In this document: piece by piece, positions 23,788 to 31,731 of the stretch
Numbering within the stretch: the stretch's first letter is position 1
Layout: each line of letters opens with the position of its first letter
Assembly (NCBI RefSeq): GCF_020400605.1
Contig: NZ_JAINRD010000001.1
Coordinates: forward strand, 914,658-978,657
Reading direction: 5' to 3'
Length of the DNA: 64,000 bases
DNA from: Streptomyces aculeolatus
Lineage (GTDB): Bacteria; Actinomycetota; Actinomycetes; Streptomycetales; Streptomycetaceae
The notes under the pieces: generated by a model
Told to the model about the DNA's origin: nothing
Database searches by the model: none
The model's input: the letters and a program-made list of their open reading frames with translations, nothing else
Made by a program: the position numbers and the translations under genes

Positions 23788-25125
23788 GTGACGCAGCCAT
23801 CCATGCCCTCCGCCGGCACCGGGACCCGGACCGATGCGCCCGCGCCCGCCGCGGGGAAGCGCCCCGCCGGACGGCGCGTGCACCGCGCCTGGTTCGTCGC
23901 GGCCGTGACCTTCGTGACCGTCGTGGCCGCCGCCGCCTTCGTCGCGCTCCCCGGGCTGCTGATCGGCCCCCTGCACGACGAGTTCGGCTGGTCGCGCGGC
24001 ACGATCGGCCTCGCGGCCTCCGTCAACCTGACGCTGTACGGCGTCACCGCCCCCTTCGCCGCCGCGCTCATGGACCGCTTCGGCATGCGCCGCGTCGTGG
24101 CCGTCGCGCTCCTGATGATCGCCACGGGCGCGCTGCTCAGCCACTGGATGACGGCGAGCTGGCAACTGATCCTCTACTGGGGCCTGCTCATCGGCCTCGG
24201 CACCGGCTCCATGGCCCTCGCCTTCTCCGCCACGGTCACCAACCGCTGGTTCGTCAAGCACAAGGGCCTCGTCACCGGCCTCCTCACCGCCGCCACCGCC
24301 TCCGGCCAGCTCGTCTTCCTCCCGCTGCTGTCCTGGGTCGTGGAGACCCACGGCTGGCGGCCGGCCACGGTCACCGTCGCCCTCGTCTCCGCCGCCGCCG
24401 TCCCCTTCGTCTGGCTCCTCCTGCGCGACCATCCCGCCGACGTCGGCCTCGCCCCCTACGGCGCCGCCGAGTTCGTCCCCAAGCCGCCGCCCCGGCGCGG
24501 CGCCGCCGGGCGGGCACTGCGGGTCCTGCGCGACGCCTCGCGCAGCGGTACGTTCTGGCTCCTCTGCGGCGCGTTCGCGATCTGCGGGGCCTCGACGAAC
24601 GGCATCATCCGCACCCACTTCGTGCCCTCCGCCCACGACCACGGCATGGCCATGACGGCGGCCGCCTCGCTTCTCGCGGTCGTCGGCATCTTCGACATCA
24701 TCGGCACGATCGCCAGCGGCTGGCTCACCGACCGCTACGACGCCCGCCGGCTGCTCGCCGTCTACTACGGGCTCCGCGGCCTCAGCCTGATGTTCCTGCC
24801 GCTCCTGCTCGGCCCGTCCATCCACCCGCCGATGATCTTCTTCATCGTCTTCTACGGCCTCGACTGGGTCGCCACCGTCCCGCCCACGCTCGCGCTCTGC
24901 CGCGAGCACTTCGGCGAGGACAGCGCGATCGTCTTCGGCTGGGTCCTCGCCTCCCACCAGATAGGCGCGGCGCTGGTCGCCTGGCTGGGCGGCGTGGCGC
25001 GCGACGTGACGGGCTCGTACGACATGGTGTGGCTGGCGTCGGGCGGGCTGTGCGCGCTGGCGGCGATGATGTCGCTGGTGGTGCGGCGGGCCCGGGAGGA
25101 CGAGCCGGTACGGGCGGCGGCGTAG
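23788..25125 (+). CDS. MFS transporter
   Basis: 445 residues with 12 predicted membrane helices and a central cytosolic loop near residues 205-240. The loop between helices 2 and 3 reads FAAALMDRFGMRRVVAVALL, the MFS A-motif (G-x-x-x-D-R-x-G-R/M). The pattern after helix 1 (DEFGWSRGTIGLAASVNL) resembles the oxalate/monocarboxylate-type MFS subgroup. Start GTG 23788; ATG 23803 is an alternative. The substrate cannot be told. Upstream repeat shared with the AraC gene suggests co-regulation. Confidence 0.88.
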   Translation: MTQPSMPSAGTGTRTDAPAPAAGKRPAGRRVHRAWFVAAVTFVTVVAAAAFVALPGLLIGPLHDEFGWSRGTIGLAASVNLTLYGVTAPFAAALMDRFGMRRVVAVALLMIATGALLSHWMTASWQLILYWGLLIGLGTGSMALAFSATVTNRWFVKHKGLVTGLLTAATASGQLVFLPLLSWVVETHGWRPATVTVALVSAAAVPFVWLLLRDHPADVGLAPYGAAEFVPKPPPRRGAAGRALRVLRDASRSGTFWLLCGAFAICGASTNGIIRTHFVPSAHDHGMAMTAAASLLAVVGIFDIIGTIASGWLTDRYDARRLLAVYYGLRGLSLMFLPLLLGPSIHPPMIFFIVFYGLDWVATVPPTLALCREHFGEDSAIVFGWVLASHQIGAALVAWLGGVARDVTGSYDMVWLASGGLCALAAMMSLVVRRAREDEPVRAAA

Positions 25126-25137
25126 CCCCCCGCCCGC

Positions 25138-26421
25138 CTACTTCCGTCCCGCCCGGCGCAGCGCGGCCGCCGTCAGACGGCGCAGCGCGTACGCGCCGCC
25201 GTAGGCCGTGCCGCGGGAGCGCAGTGCCAGGTCGCGTACCGCGCTCCGCGGGCCCCGGGCCCCGGCCCGCTCGACCAGCTCCGTGAAGAGTGCCTCGTGC
25301 CGTAAGGCGATCCGCGCCGGGTCGAAGCGTTCGGCGGCGGCGAGGGCCGCGGCCCCGGTGCGGCGGCGCAGGCCGTCGTCCTCGATCAGCTCCAGCAGGG
25401 CGGTGGCGACGGCCTCGGCGTCGCCGACCGGCACCAGGCGGCCGTCCACGCCGTCCTCGATGATCTCGCCCGGCCCGTGCGGGCAGTCCGTGGCGACGAC
25501 GGGCAGCGCGCAGCGCATCGCCTCCACGATCGTCATGCCGAAGGACTCCTTGCTGGACGTGACCGCGGCCAGGGAGCCTTTGACCCACTCCCGTTCCAGG
25601 GGGTCGGCGTTGCCCATCAGGAAGACGTGCTCCCCGAGGTGCAGTCGTGCGATCAGCGCCCTGAGCGCGTCGCGCTCGTTGCCGGTCCTGTCGCCGCTGC
25701 CGTAGATCCTCAACGTCCAGTCGGGGCGGGCCGCGACGACCTTGGAGAACGCCTCGACCAGCAGGTCGTAGCGCTTGACGCGGGTCAGCCGGCCGGCGGC
25801 GACGACCACCTTGCCGCTGCCGTCGGCGGGGGCGACGGCCGGCTTCGGCACGCTGTTGGGAACGGCCTCGATGCGTACGCCGGGCAGGTTCAGGCGGGTG
25901 CGGTAGGCGCGGGCGTCGGCCTCGGTGACGGTGGTGACGGCGTCGAGGAGGCCGTAGCGGATGGCGAGTTCGCGGCGGAGGCGGTGGCCGTGGCCGTCGA
26001 GCGTGAGGTGCTCCTGGCCGACACGGACCGGGCCGCGGCGCGTCTGGCGGGCGATGTGGACGTTGAGCCCGGGGCGGGTGCCGATGACGACGTCGGCGTC
26101 CACGGAGCGCAGGTGGGCCCCGATGCGGTCGTCGGTGAGCCTGCTGTACTGGCCGTATCTGCCGTCCCCGCGCGGGAAGACCCGGGCGGGCCTGCGGTGG
26201 CCGGGCAGGTCGCCCGCGAAGTCGGGGCTCGACCGGCGCAGGTCGACGAGGGTGCGGACGGGGATGCCGGCCGGCTCTCCCATCATGGGCTCGTCGCGGT
26301 GGCGGAAGACGGAGACGATCTCCACGTCGTGCCGCTCCGCGAGCGCGCGGGCGAGGTTGAAGGTCGTACGGATGGTGCCCCCGATTCCGTACGTGTTGTG
26401 CAGCAGGAATGAAATACGCAT
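25138..26421 (-). CDS. GT4-family glycosyltransferase, contains a TTA codon
   Basis: 427 residues. N-terminal Rossmann-like domain with LLHNTYGIGGTIRTTFNLARAL; C-terminal GT-B nucleotide-sugar domain with VVAAGRLTRVKRYDLLVEAF and the E-x7-E motif SKESFGMTIVEAMRCALPVVATD. These are typical of retaining GT4 enzymes. A basic C-terminal helix may attach it to the membrane. Codon 373 (Leu in RIALRHEAL) is TTA, at 25303-25305. TTA is very rare in Streptomyces and makes translation depend on the bldA tRNA, so expression is probably developmentally delayed. Convergent with the MFS gene. Confidence 0.9.
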   Translation of the reverse strand: MRISFLLHNTYGIGGTIRTTFNLARALAERHDVEIVSVFRHRDEPMMGEPAGIPVRTLVDLRRSSPDFAGDLPGHRRPARVFPRGDGRYGQYSRLTDDRIGAHLRSVDADVVIGTRPGLNVHIARQTRRGPVRVGQEHLTLDGHGHRLRRELAIRYGLLDAVTTVTEADARAYRTRLNLPGVRIEAVPNSVPKPAVAPADGSGKVVVAAGRLTRVKRYDLLVEAFSKVVAARPDWTLRIYGSGDRTGNERDALRALIARLHLGEHVFLMGNADPLEREWVKGSLAAVTSSKESFGMTIVEAMRCALPVVATDCPHGPGEIIEDGVDGRLVPVGDAEAVATALLELIEDDGLRRRTGAAALAAAERFDPARIALRHEALFTELVERAGARGPRSAVRDLALRSRGTAYGGAYALRRLTAAALRRAGRK

Positions 26422-26560
26422 GCGTGGTCGTGCCCCCCAGATGGTGTCGAACAGGACTCTAGTTCTTCGCCGCACGGGCCCCGCGGGTTCTTCCAGTGGC
26501 GGGAGGGGCGGGAGGGACGTAGCGTCGGATGGGGGACTACGGCATCGGAGGAGTACGAAG

Positions 26561-27127
26561 ATGCTGGAGAACACCGCGCACAAGAAGCGCTACGTCGTCG
26601 GATCCGTCCTCGTGCTGATCGGCGCCGTGGCCGTCGTCTGGAGTGCCTGGCTCCCCTGGTACAACGGCCGCGACGGGCGGCACTACGGGCTGGGCGACGT
26701 CTTCGACGGCATCTCGACCACCCGCGCCCAGCTCTTCGGGTCGATCTTCCTGCCCATGGCGTTCGCCGCGCTGCTGGCGCTCTACGGGACCCTGACGCGC
26801 TCGCGCGTCCTCGTCATCCTCGCGGGGCTGCTGGTGCTGTTCATCAGCGCGCTGTGGATGTTCCGGCAGAGCCAGCTGGTCGGCGGCCTGAAGGTCAGCA
26901 CGGACGGCACGGGCCTGGACGTCGGCACGGCGTTCGCGGTGATCGGCGGCGCGCTGATGCTGATCGGCCCGGGCGTCTGGGGCAAGGAGCACCGCCGCCC
27001 CCTCACCGCGGAGGGGACCACGACCGAGGCCCACCGCCGTGTCGTCTCCACCACCGACAAGCCGCGGCGGCCCGACGAGCCGGAGTCCCCCGCCGACCGG
27101 CCCGAGGAACCGCCCCGCGCCGCCTAG
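26561..27127 (+). CDS. four-helix membrane protein, unknown function
   Basis: 188 residues with membrane helices near 11-31, 58-76, 83-100 and 122-142 and a soluble Pro/Glu/Arg-rich C-terminal tail of about 45 residues. Excellent SD (GGAGGAG at 26547-26553). No family recognised beyond small actinobacterial membrane proteins. Divergent from the glycosyltransferase (139-bp gap). Confidence 0.78.
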   Translation: MLENTAHKKRYVVGSVLVLIGAVAVVWSAWLPWYNGRDGRHYGLGDVFDGISTTRAQLFGSIFLPMAFAALLALYGTLTRSRVLVILAGLLVLFISALWMFRQSQLVGGLKVSTDGTGLDVGTAFAVIGGALMLIGPGVWGKEHRRPLTAEGTTTEAHRRVVSTTDKPRRPDEPESPADRPEEPPRAA

Positions 27128-27182
27128 GGTCTGGGGAGATACTGGCCCGGAACGGCAGGCGCGCGAGCGAGGAGTACGGCCG

Positions 27183-27692
27183 GTGACCGGTGACAACCGC
27201 GTGGGTCCGCCCCGCTCGGGCAGCGAACGCGACACGCTGCGGGCGTTTCTTGACTACCACCGCGCGACCCTCGCCATGAAGTGCGAGGGGCTGACCGACG
27301 AGGAACTGCGGCAGCAGTCGGTGCCGCCGTCCACGCTCTCCCTGCTCGGTCTGGTGCGGCACATGGCGGAGGTGGAACGCGCGTGGTTCCGCCGCGTGTT
27401 CGAGGACGCCGACGCGCCCATGGTCTGGTCCGACCGGATCGACTTCCAGGCGGCGTACGACGCGAGCAGGTCGACCAGGGCGGAGGCATTCGGGGCCTGG
27501 GAGGCGGAGGTGGAGAACTCGCGCCGTATCGAGCGGGAGGCCGCGTCCCTCGACCTCCTCGGGCACCAGCCGAGGTGGGGCGAACAGGTGTCGCTGCGGA
27601 TGGTGATGGTGCACGTGCTCCTGGAGTACGGACGCCACAACGGGCACGCGGACTTCCTGCGCGAGGGCGTCGACGGCACGGTCGGCGCCTGA
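27183..27692 (+). CDS. DinB/DUF664-family protein
   Basis: 169 residues from a GTG with GAGGAG upstream. The helical-bundle metal-binding pattern of DUF664/DinB is visible: LGLVRHMAEVERAWFRRV with the first His, and VLLEYGRHNGHADFLRE with the two His of an HxxxH motif. Actinobacterial members are thought to be thiol (mycothiol)-dependent S-transferases or related enzymes; substrate unknown. Confidence 0.88.
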   Translation: MTGDNRVGPPRSGSERDTLRAFLDYHRATLAMKCEGLTDEELRQQSVPPSTLSLLGLVRHMAEVERAWFRRVFEDADAPMVWSDRIDFQAAYDASRSTRAEAFGAWEAEVENSRRIEREAASLDLLGHQPRWGEQVSLRMVMVHVLLEYGRHNGHADFLREGVDGTVGA

Positions 27693-27711
27693 GCGGCCCG
27701 GCGGGCGCCGC

Positions 27712-27753
27712 GAGGCGGGGGGTCCGGCCGCCCGGCACCGGACCCCGCGCCTC
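27712..27753. terminator. bidirectional terminator between DinB and GNAT genes
   Basis: GGGGTCCGG pairs with CCGGACCCC around a short loop, extended outward by GAGGCG/GCGCCTC with a small bulge. It lies between two convergent stop codons. Confidence 0.65.
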
Positions 27754-27758
27754 ACCGG

Positions 27759-28658
27759 CTACGCCTCCCTGCCCGCCGGGTGGAAGTTGATGCGCTCCTT
27801 GACGACGGGGAAGCCGGCCTTGGTGAAGTTCGCGGCCATGGGGAAGTTGCCCCGGTCCGTCGCACCGCTGATGAACTCCGCGCCGTGTTCGACGAGTACG
27901 TGGGTGCACTCGGCGAGGAGGTCGTAGGCGTAGCCGTTGCCGCGGTGCTCCGGGACGACGCCGATGAAGCCGATGGTCGGGCCGGAGGGGTTGTGGGCGG
28001 GGATGTGGATGCCGGCCAGGTCGCCGTCCGGCGTGTACGCGGTCTGCCACCACTCCCGGGGCGAGGGGAACCAGTGGAAGATGTCGAGTTCCTCCTGGGC
28101 CGCCTGGTCGAGGCCGCCTTCCTCGGCCGCCTTGAGCGCGTGCGCGTCCAGGGTGGCGGAGTGGATGCGGCGCAGGACGTCGAAGAAGACCGCGTCGTCG
28201 GGTTCGGCGCCGAAGCGCAGGCGGCCGGGGCGCTCGGGCAGGCCGTGGTCCGGCGTCCAGCGGTAGAGGAAGCGCTCGACGAGGAGTTCGTACCCGGCGG
28301 CGCGGGCGGCGGCGAAGCGGGCCTCGGCGGCGGCGCGCAGGGCGGGCCGGTCGCGCCAGTCGCCGGGCAGGTTGATCTCGAGTTCGACCTGCCAGGGTGC
28401 GGAGCGCAGGAGTTGCGTTCCCGCCGCCTCCTCGCCCTCGGCCACGTCGAACCAGTTGACGGTGAGCGGCTCCTTGTCGTCGGGGCCGCCCCACCAGGCG
28501 CCGCGGGCGACGACCTCGCCGTCGCGCAGGGCGACGCGCTTCCACTCCGTACGGAAACGGGTGCGCCGGTGGGACTCGCGTGCGCCGAGGGGGTCGGGCA
28601 GTGCGTCGAAGAGATGCGCGTCGCTCTCGGTGAGCGCGCGGATGACCGGATCGGTCAT
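27759..28658 (-). CDS. GNAT-family N-acetyltransferase
   Basis: 299 residues with a strong SD (CGGAGGAAT). The C-terminal GNAT fold contains the acetyl-CoA motif A IGFIGVVPEHRGNGYAYDLL (R-x-x-G-x-G/A form HRGNGYA). Also present is the following strand with Asn residues (ATDRGNFPMAANFTKAGF), typical of acceptor-binding helix alpha-4. The N-terminal half resembles a second, degenerate GNAT domain, consistent with the ~300-aa two-domain subgroup. Substrate unknown. Confidence 0.87.
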   Translation of the reverse strand: MTDPVIRALTESDAHLFDALPDPLGARESHRRTRFRTEWKRVALRDGEVVARGAWWGGPDDKEPLTVNWFDVAEGEEAAGTQLLRSAPWQVELEINLPGDWRDRPALRAAAEARFAAARAAGYELLVERFLYRWTPDHGLPERPGRLRFGAEPDDAVFFDVLRRIHSATLDAHALKAAEEGGLDQAAQEELDIFHWFPSPREWWQTAYTPDGDLAGIHIPAHNPSGPTIGFIGVVPEHRGNGYAYDLLAECTHVLVEHGAEFISGATDRGNFPMAANFTKAGFPVVKERINFHPAGREA

Positions 28659-29043
28659 GGATTCCTCCGGGATACGTGCTGCTTGGCGCGCTCCCGTCGG
28701 GATTTAACGAACCACGCCGGACTGCGGGCGAGGGGAGCGCTGGACAGGTGTGAACTTCACGGCACTCGCCTCCTTCCGTCCGTCTCAGGGCGTGACGTCA
28801 CACATTAGGTGATCGCCCGCGGGCCGTCCACGGCTTTTCTGCGGCCCCGGGAAAACGGGTGGAGCGGCGCCGTCACGTGCCCGTACGGTGGCCGCGGCCG
28901 AGTCGTCGAGGCAAGGGCGTGCCGTTGTACACCGTGTGAGACCTCCCGAGCGCTGATTGGTCGCGCGTCGTGCGCCGCTTCGTGCGGGCGCCGCCGCGCT
29001 GCTTTTTGCTGCGGTTTTCTCACACAGATTCCGGTGTACTTCT
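28659..29043. other. gene-free stretch between GNAT and DUF1062 genes
   Basis: About 385 bases of lower GC than average. Contains a perfect palindrome GTGACGTCAC at 28792-28801 and T-rich runs near 29000-29040 that probably include the DUF1062 promoter. No coding frame is convincing. Confidence 0.35.
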
Positions 29044-29592
29044 GTGCTCACAGACTGGTTGGTCATGCCCACCCGCCTGCCGCTCGTCCGCCGCCGCTGC
29101 CACGCGTGCACGTCCGGGCGGTTCCGGGCGGACGGCAAGTTCCGTGTCAACGCCCATCACAAACTCCTCGACGCCTGGCTCCTCGTGCTCTGCACGGGCT
29201 GCGGGCAGACGGCGAAGCTCACCGTCCTGGAGCGGGTGAACGTACGCTCCGTACCCCCCGGGCTCCTGGACCGGCTCCACCGCAACGACATCCACCTGGC
29301 CGCCACCCTGCTCCAGGACCCGTCCTTCCAGCGCCGCAACCGCGTGGCGCTCGACTGGGCCGGCGCCTGGCGCCTCGACACCGGCGGCACGGACCACCTG
29401 GACCGCGAGGTCGTCGACGTCGCGGTGCGCTTCGCGGCCCGCATCCCGGTCCGCCCGGTGCGGCTGATCGCCGACGGCTGCGGCCTCACGCGGGCCGAGG
29501 CGGAGCGACTGGCCGAAGAAGGGAGGCTCGTCTCGGCCGTCCGCCTCAACACCAGGCTGACCGGCGACTTCACCTTCACCCTCAAACGCTGA
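29044..29592 (+). CDS. DUF1062 protein
   Basis: 182 residues, start chosen at GTG 29044 (reads VLTDWLVMPTRLPLVRRRC) to include the conserved N-terminus of the family; ATG 29065 is an alternative. Two Cys pairs (RRRCHACTS and VLCTGCGQT) look like a treble-clef zinc site. The HHKLLDAWLL segment between them and the C-terminal FTLKR are typical of DUF1062. Function of the family is unknown; soluble, cytosolic. Confidence 0.85.
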   Translation: MLTDWLVMPTRLPLVRRRCHACTSGRFRADGKFRVNAHHKLLDAWLLVLCTGCGQTAKLTVLERVNVRSVPPGLLDRLHRNDIHLAATLLQDPSFQRRNRVALDWAGAWRLDTGGTDHLDREVVDVAVRFAARIPVRPVRLIADGCGLTRAEAERLAEEGRLVSAVRLNTRLTGDFTFTLKR

Positions 29593-29610
29593 GCCCGTCT
29601 CGGCACCCCC

Positions 29611-29648
29611 TACGGGCCTGCCCGGCGGAGTCGCCGGGCAGGCCCGTA
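29611..29648 (+). terminator. strong hairpin terminator after DUF1062 gene
   Basis: Perfect 17-bp stem (TACGGGCCTGCCCGGCG and its complement) with a GAGT loop, 18 bases after the stop codon. No T-tract follows. Confidence 0.75.
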
Positions 29649-29753
29649 CCGCCGCCGGGGGAGGGCGGGCCGGGACCGGTCCCGGGTGCCGTGCCGCAAA
29701 GTGGCCGCCGCAAGGCGGACATCCGCCGGACCGCCCCGGGACGGGAGACGAGC

Positions 29754-30254
29754 ATGAAGGACACCCACGCCACCCGCCGACGCGCGGCAACCGCGGCGCG
29801 CGGGATACTCGCGCCCGCCCTCGCGCTGCTGCTGGCGGCGTGCGGCGGCGACGACGGGGAACCGGAGGCGGGCACGTCGCCGGCCGGCGGGGAGAAGGCC
29901 GCCTCGTCGTCCCCCTCGCCGACTCCCACGCCGACCCCGACCCCGACTCCCACGCCGACGCCGACGCCCGAGAAGGCGGCGGACGGACGGGACCTCGAAG
30001 CCTGCCTGGACCGCACCTGCGAAGTCGTGGTCGGGACCGGCGACGTGATCCGGTTCGCCGACCGGTTCGAGGCCGAGACGCTGGCCTTCGGCCAGGTCGC
30101 GGACGGCGGCGCCGAGTTCACGGCGACCGACGACCAGCCGTCGCCGTTGAGCGGCTCGCTGGGCGGCTCGGGGCAGGTCCAGGCCGGCGACATCTCCGCC
30201 GACTTCCGGTGGACGGACGACGACCGGCTCATCGTGAAGATCCGGCCGCGCTAG
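29754..30254 (+). CDS. lipoprotein with Pro-Thr repeat stalk
   Basis: 166 residues. Basic N-terminus, hydrophobic core and lipobox LLAAC with Cys30 indicate a lipidated surface protein. A Ser/Pro stretch and about ten Thr-Pro dipeptides (encoded by CCGACN hexamers near 29929-29968) form an extended stalk. The C-terminal about 80-residue beta-type domain has two Cys (ACLDRTCEV) likely in a disulfide. No family recognised. Confidence 0.8.
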   Translation: MKDTHATRRRAATAARGILAPALALLLAACGGDDGEPEAGTSPAGGEKAASSSPSPTPTPTPTPTPTPTPTPEKAADGRDLEACLDRTCEVVVGTGDVIRFADRFEAETLAFGQVADGGAEFTATDDQPSPLSGSLGGSGQVQAGDISADFRWTDDDRLIVKIRPR

Positions 30255-30277
30255 GGTCTGTCCGGGCCGCGGGCGGG

Positions 30278-30673
30278 TCAGGCGACGGCGGTGGCTTCCA
30301 ACTCGACCAGCAGGGTGGGGATCGCCAGGCGGGTCACCCCCAGCATCGTCGTCGCCGGTGCCGCCTGTGCCGCCGCGAGGCGTCCGGCCAGCGCGCCGTA
30401 GTGCTCGAAGAGGACGTCGACGTCGGTGGTGTAGACGTTGAGGCGGACGAGGTTCTCCAGGGACATGCCCGCCCCGGCGAGCACCGCTTCGAGGTTGTCG
30501 AGGCTGAGGGCGAGCTGCGCGGCCATGTCGCCGGCGTGCCGCGGCCGGCCCTCGGGGCTCATGGCGGTCTGGCCGGAGACGAAGAGGGTCCGGGTGTGGC
30601 CGGAGACGAGTTCGCCCTGGTTGAAGCCCATCTCCGTGGACCAGGTGACCGGGTTAATCGCTGTGCGTTCCAT
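30278..30673 (-). CDS. RidA/YjgF-family protein
   Basis: 131 residues of the RidA fold: NPVTWSTEMGFNQGELVSGHTRTLFVSGQTAMSPEG at the N-terminus, DMAAQLALSLDNLEAVLAGAGMSLENLVRLNVYTTD in the middle. RidA enzymes deaminate reactive enamine/imine intermediates. The canonical substrate-binding Arg near residue 105 is not seen (the corresponding region reads TMLGVTRLAIPTLLVELEATA), so it may be a non-archetypal Rid subgroup. Divergent from a WYL regulator, which probably controls it. Confidence 0.88.
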   Translation of the reverse strand: MERTAINPVTWSTEMGFNQGELVSGHTRTLFVSGQTAMSPEGRPRHAGDMAAQLALSLDNLEAVLAGAGMSLENLVRLNVYTTDVDVLFEHYGALAGRLAAAQAAPATTMLGVTRLAIPTLLVELEATAVA

Positions 30674-30696
30674 GGTCGTCAGCCTCGCAACGAATG

Positions 30697-30713
30697 ACGA
30701 CATCCTGTGTCGT
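30697..30713. promoter_or_regulatory. inverted repeat between ridA-like and WYL genes
   Basis: ACGACA-TCCTG-TGTCGT, perfect 6-bp arms, located in the 62-bp space shared by the divergent starts and next to an AT-rich patch (GTATATCTTGCTAG). Candidate operator of the adjacent WYL regulator. Confidence 0.55.
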
Positions 30714-30735
30714 ATATCTTGCTAGATTTTCTCGT

Positions 30736-31731
30736 ATGCGCGCTGATCGTCTGGTCTCGCTGGTCCTGCTGCTCCGCCAGCGCGGCCGGCTCTCCGCCGC
30801 CGTGCTCGCCCGCGAGTTGGAGGTCTCCACCCGCACCGTGCTGCGCGACATCGACGCGCTCTCCGCCGCCGGCGTCCCGGTGCACTCCGAACGCGGGCGG
30901 CACGGCGGGTTCGCGCTGCTGCCCGGCTTCCGTACCGAGCTGACCGGGCTGAACCACGACGAAGCCCTCGCCCTCCTCATCGCCGGATCGCGGCGCGGCG
31001 CGCAGGCGTTCGGGCTCGGCTCCGCGCTCGCGTCGGCGATGCTCAAGGTCGTCGACGCGCTGCCGCCCGGCTACCGCGACACCGCCGCGGGCGTCGCGGA
31101 ACGGCTCCTCGTCGACCCCGGGACCGACCTCCTCGCCCGCCCGCTCACCGCCGAGGACGTGCCGGACGACGTGCTCGCCGCGATCCGCGGCGCCGTGCTC
31201 GCCGGGCGGAAGCTGCGGATCCGCTACGCCCCCGAGGGCCGGGCCGCGACGTGGCGCACGGTGGACCCGGTCGGCCTGGTGACCGTACGGGACAAGGGCT
31301 ACCTCCTCGCCGCCCGCGCCGGCGAGGATCGCACCTACCGCCTCTCCCGGGTGCGCGCCGCCGAGGAACTCGCAGAACCGGCCGAGCGGCCCGAGCGCGT
31401 CGACCTCGACCGGGCCTGGCAGGAGCGGAGCGCCCGGTTCCGTAGCGGCGGCGACCAGGTCGCCGTAGTGGTACGGGTCGCGCCGCGGCGCCGCGAGGAG
31501 CTGGTGGGCACCGCCCTCGCCGTACTCGCCGAGGACGTGGAGCCCGACGGGCGGCTGCGGCTGGAGGCGGCGTTCCAGGACGCGCGGCACGCCGAGTGGG
31601 CGGTGTGGCAACTCGCCACGGACGCCGAGGCGCTGGCGCCCGAGTGGCTGCGTACGGCCCTGCGCGACCGCGCCGCCGCCCTCGCCGCCCGGTACGCCGG
31701 CGGCCCGGCTACGGCGGCGGGGTCAGGCTGA
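30736..31731 (+). CDS. YafY-type HTH/WYL transcriptional regulator
   Basis: 331 residues. N-terminal winged HTH (LVSLVLLLRQRGRLSAAVLARELEVSTRTVLRDIDALSAAGVPV), then the WYL domain (about 140-225; GRKLRIRYAPEG, YLLAARAGEDRTYRLSRVRAAEEL) and the WCX C-terminal extension. Such regulators are usually encoded next to the gene they control, here the divergent RidA-like gene. The last 8 codons overlap the convergent XRE-trefoil gene. Confidence 0.9.
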   Translation: MRADRLVSLVLLLRQRGRLSAAVLARELEVSTRTVLRDIDALSAAGVPVHSERGRHGGFALLPGFRTELTGLNHDEALALLIAGSRRGAQAFGLGSALASAMLKVVDALPPGYRDTAAGVAERLLVDPGTDLLARPLTAEDVPDDVLAAIRGAVLAGRKLRIRYAPEGRAATWRTVDPVGLVTVRDKGYLLAARAGEDRTYRLSRVRAAEELAEPAERPERVDLDRAWQERSARFRSGGDQVAVVVRVAPRRREELVGTALAVLAEDVEPDGRLRLEAAFQDARHAEWAVWQLATDAEALAPEWLRTALRDRAAALAARYAGGPATAAGSG

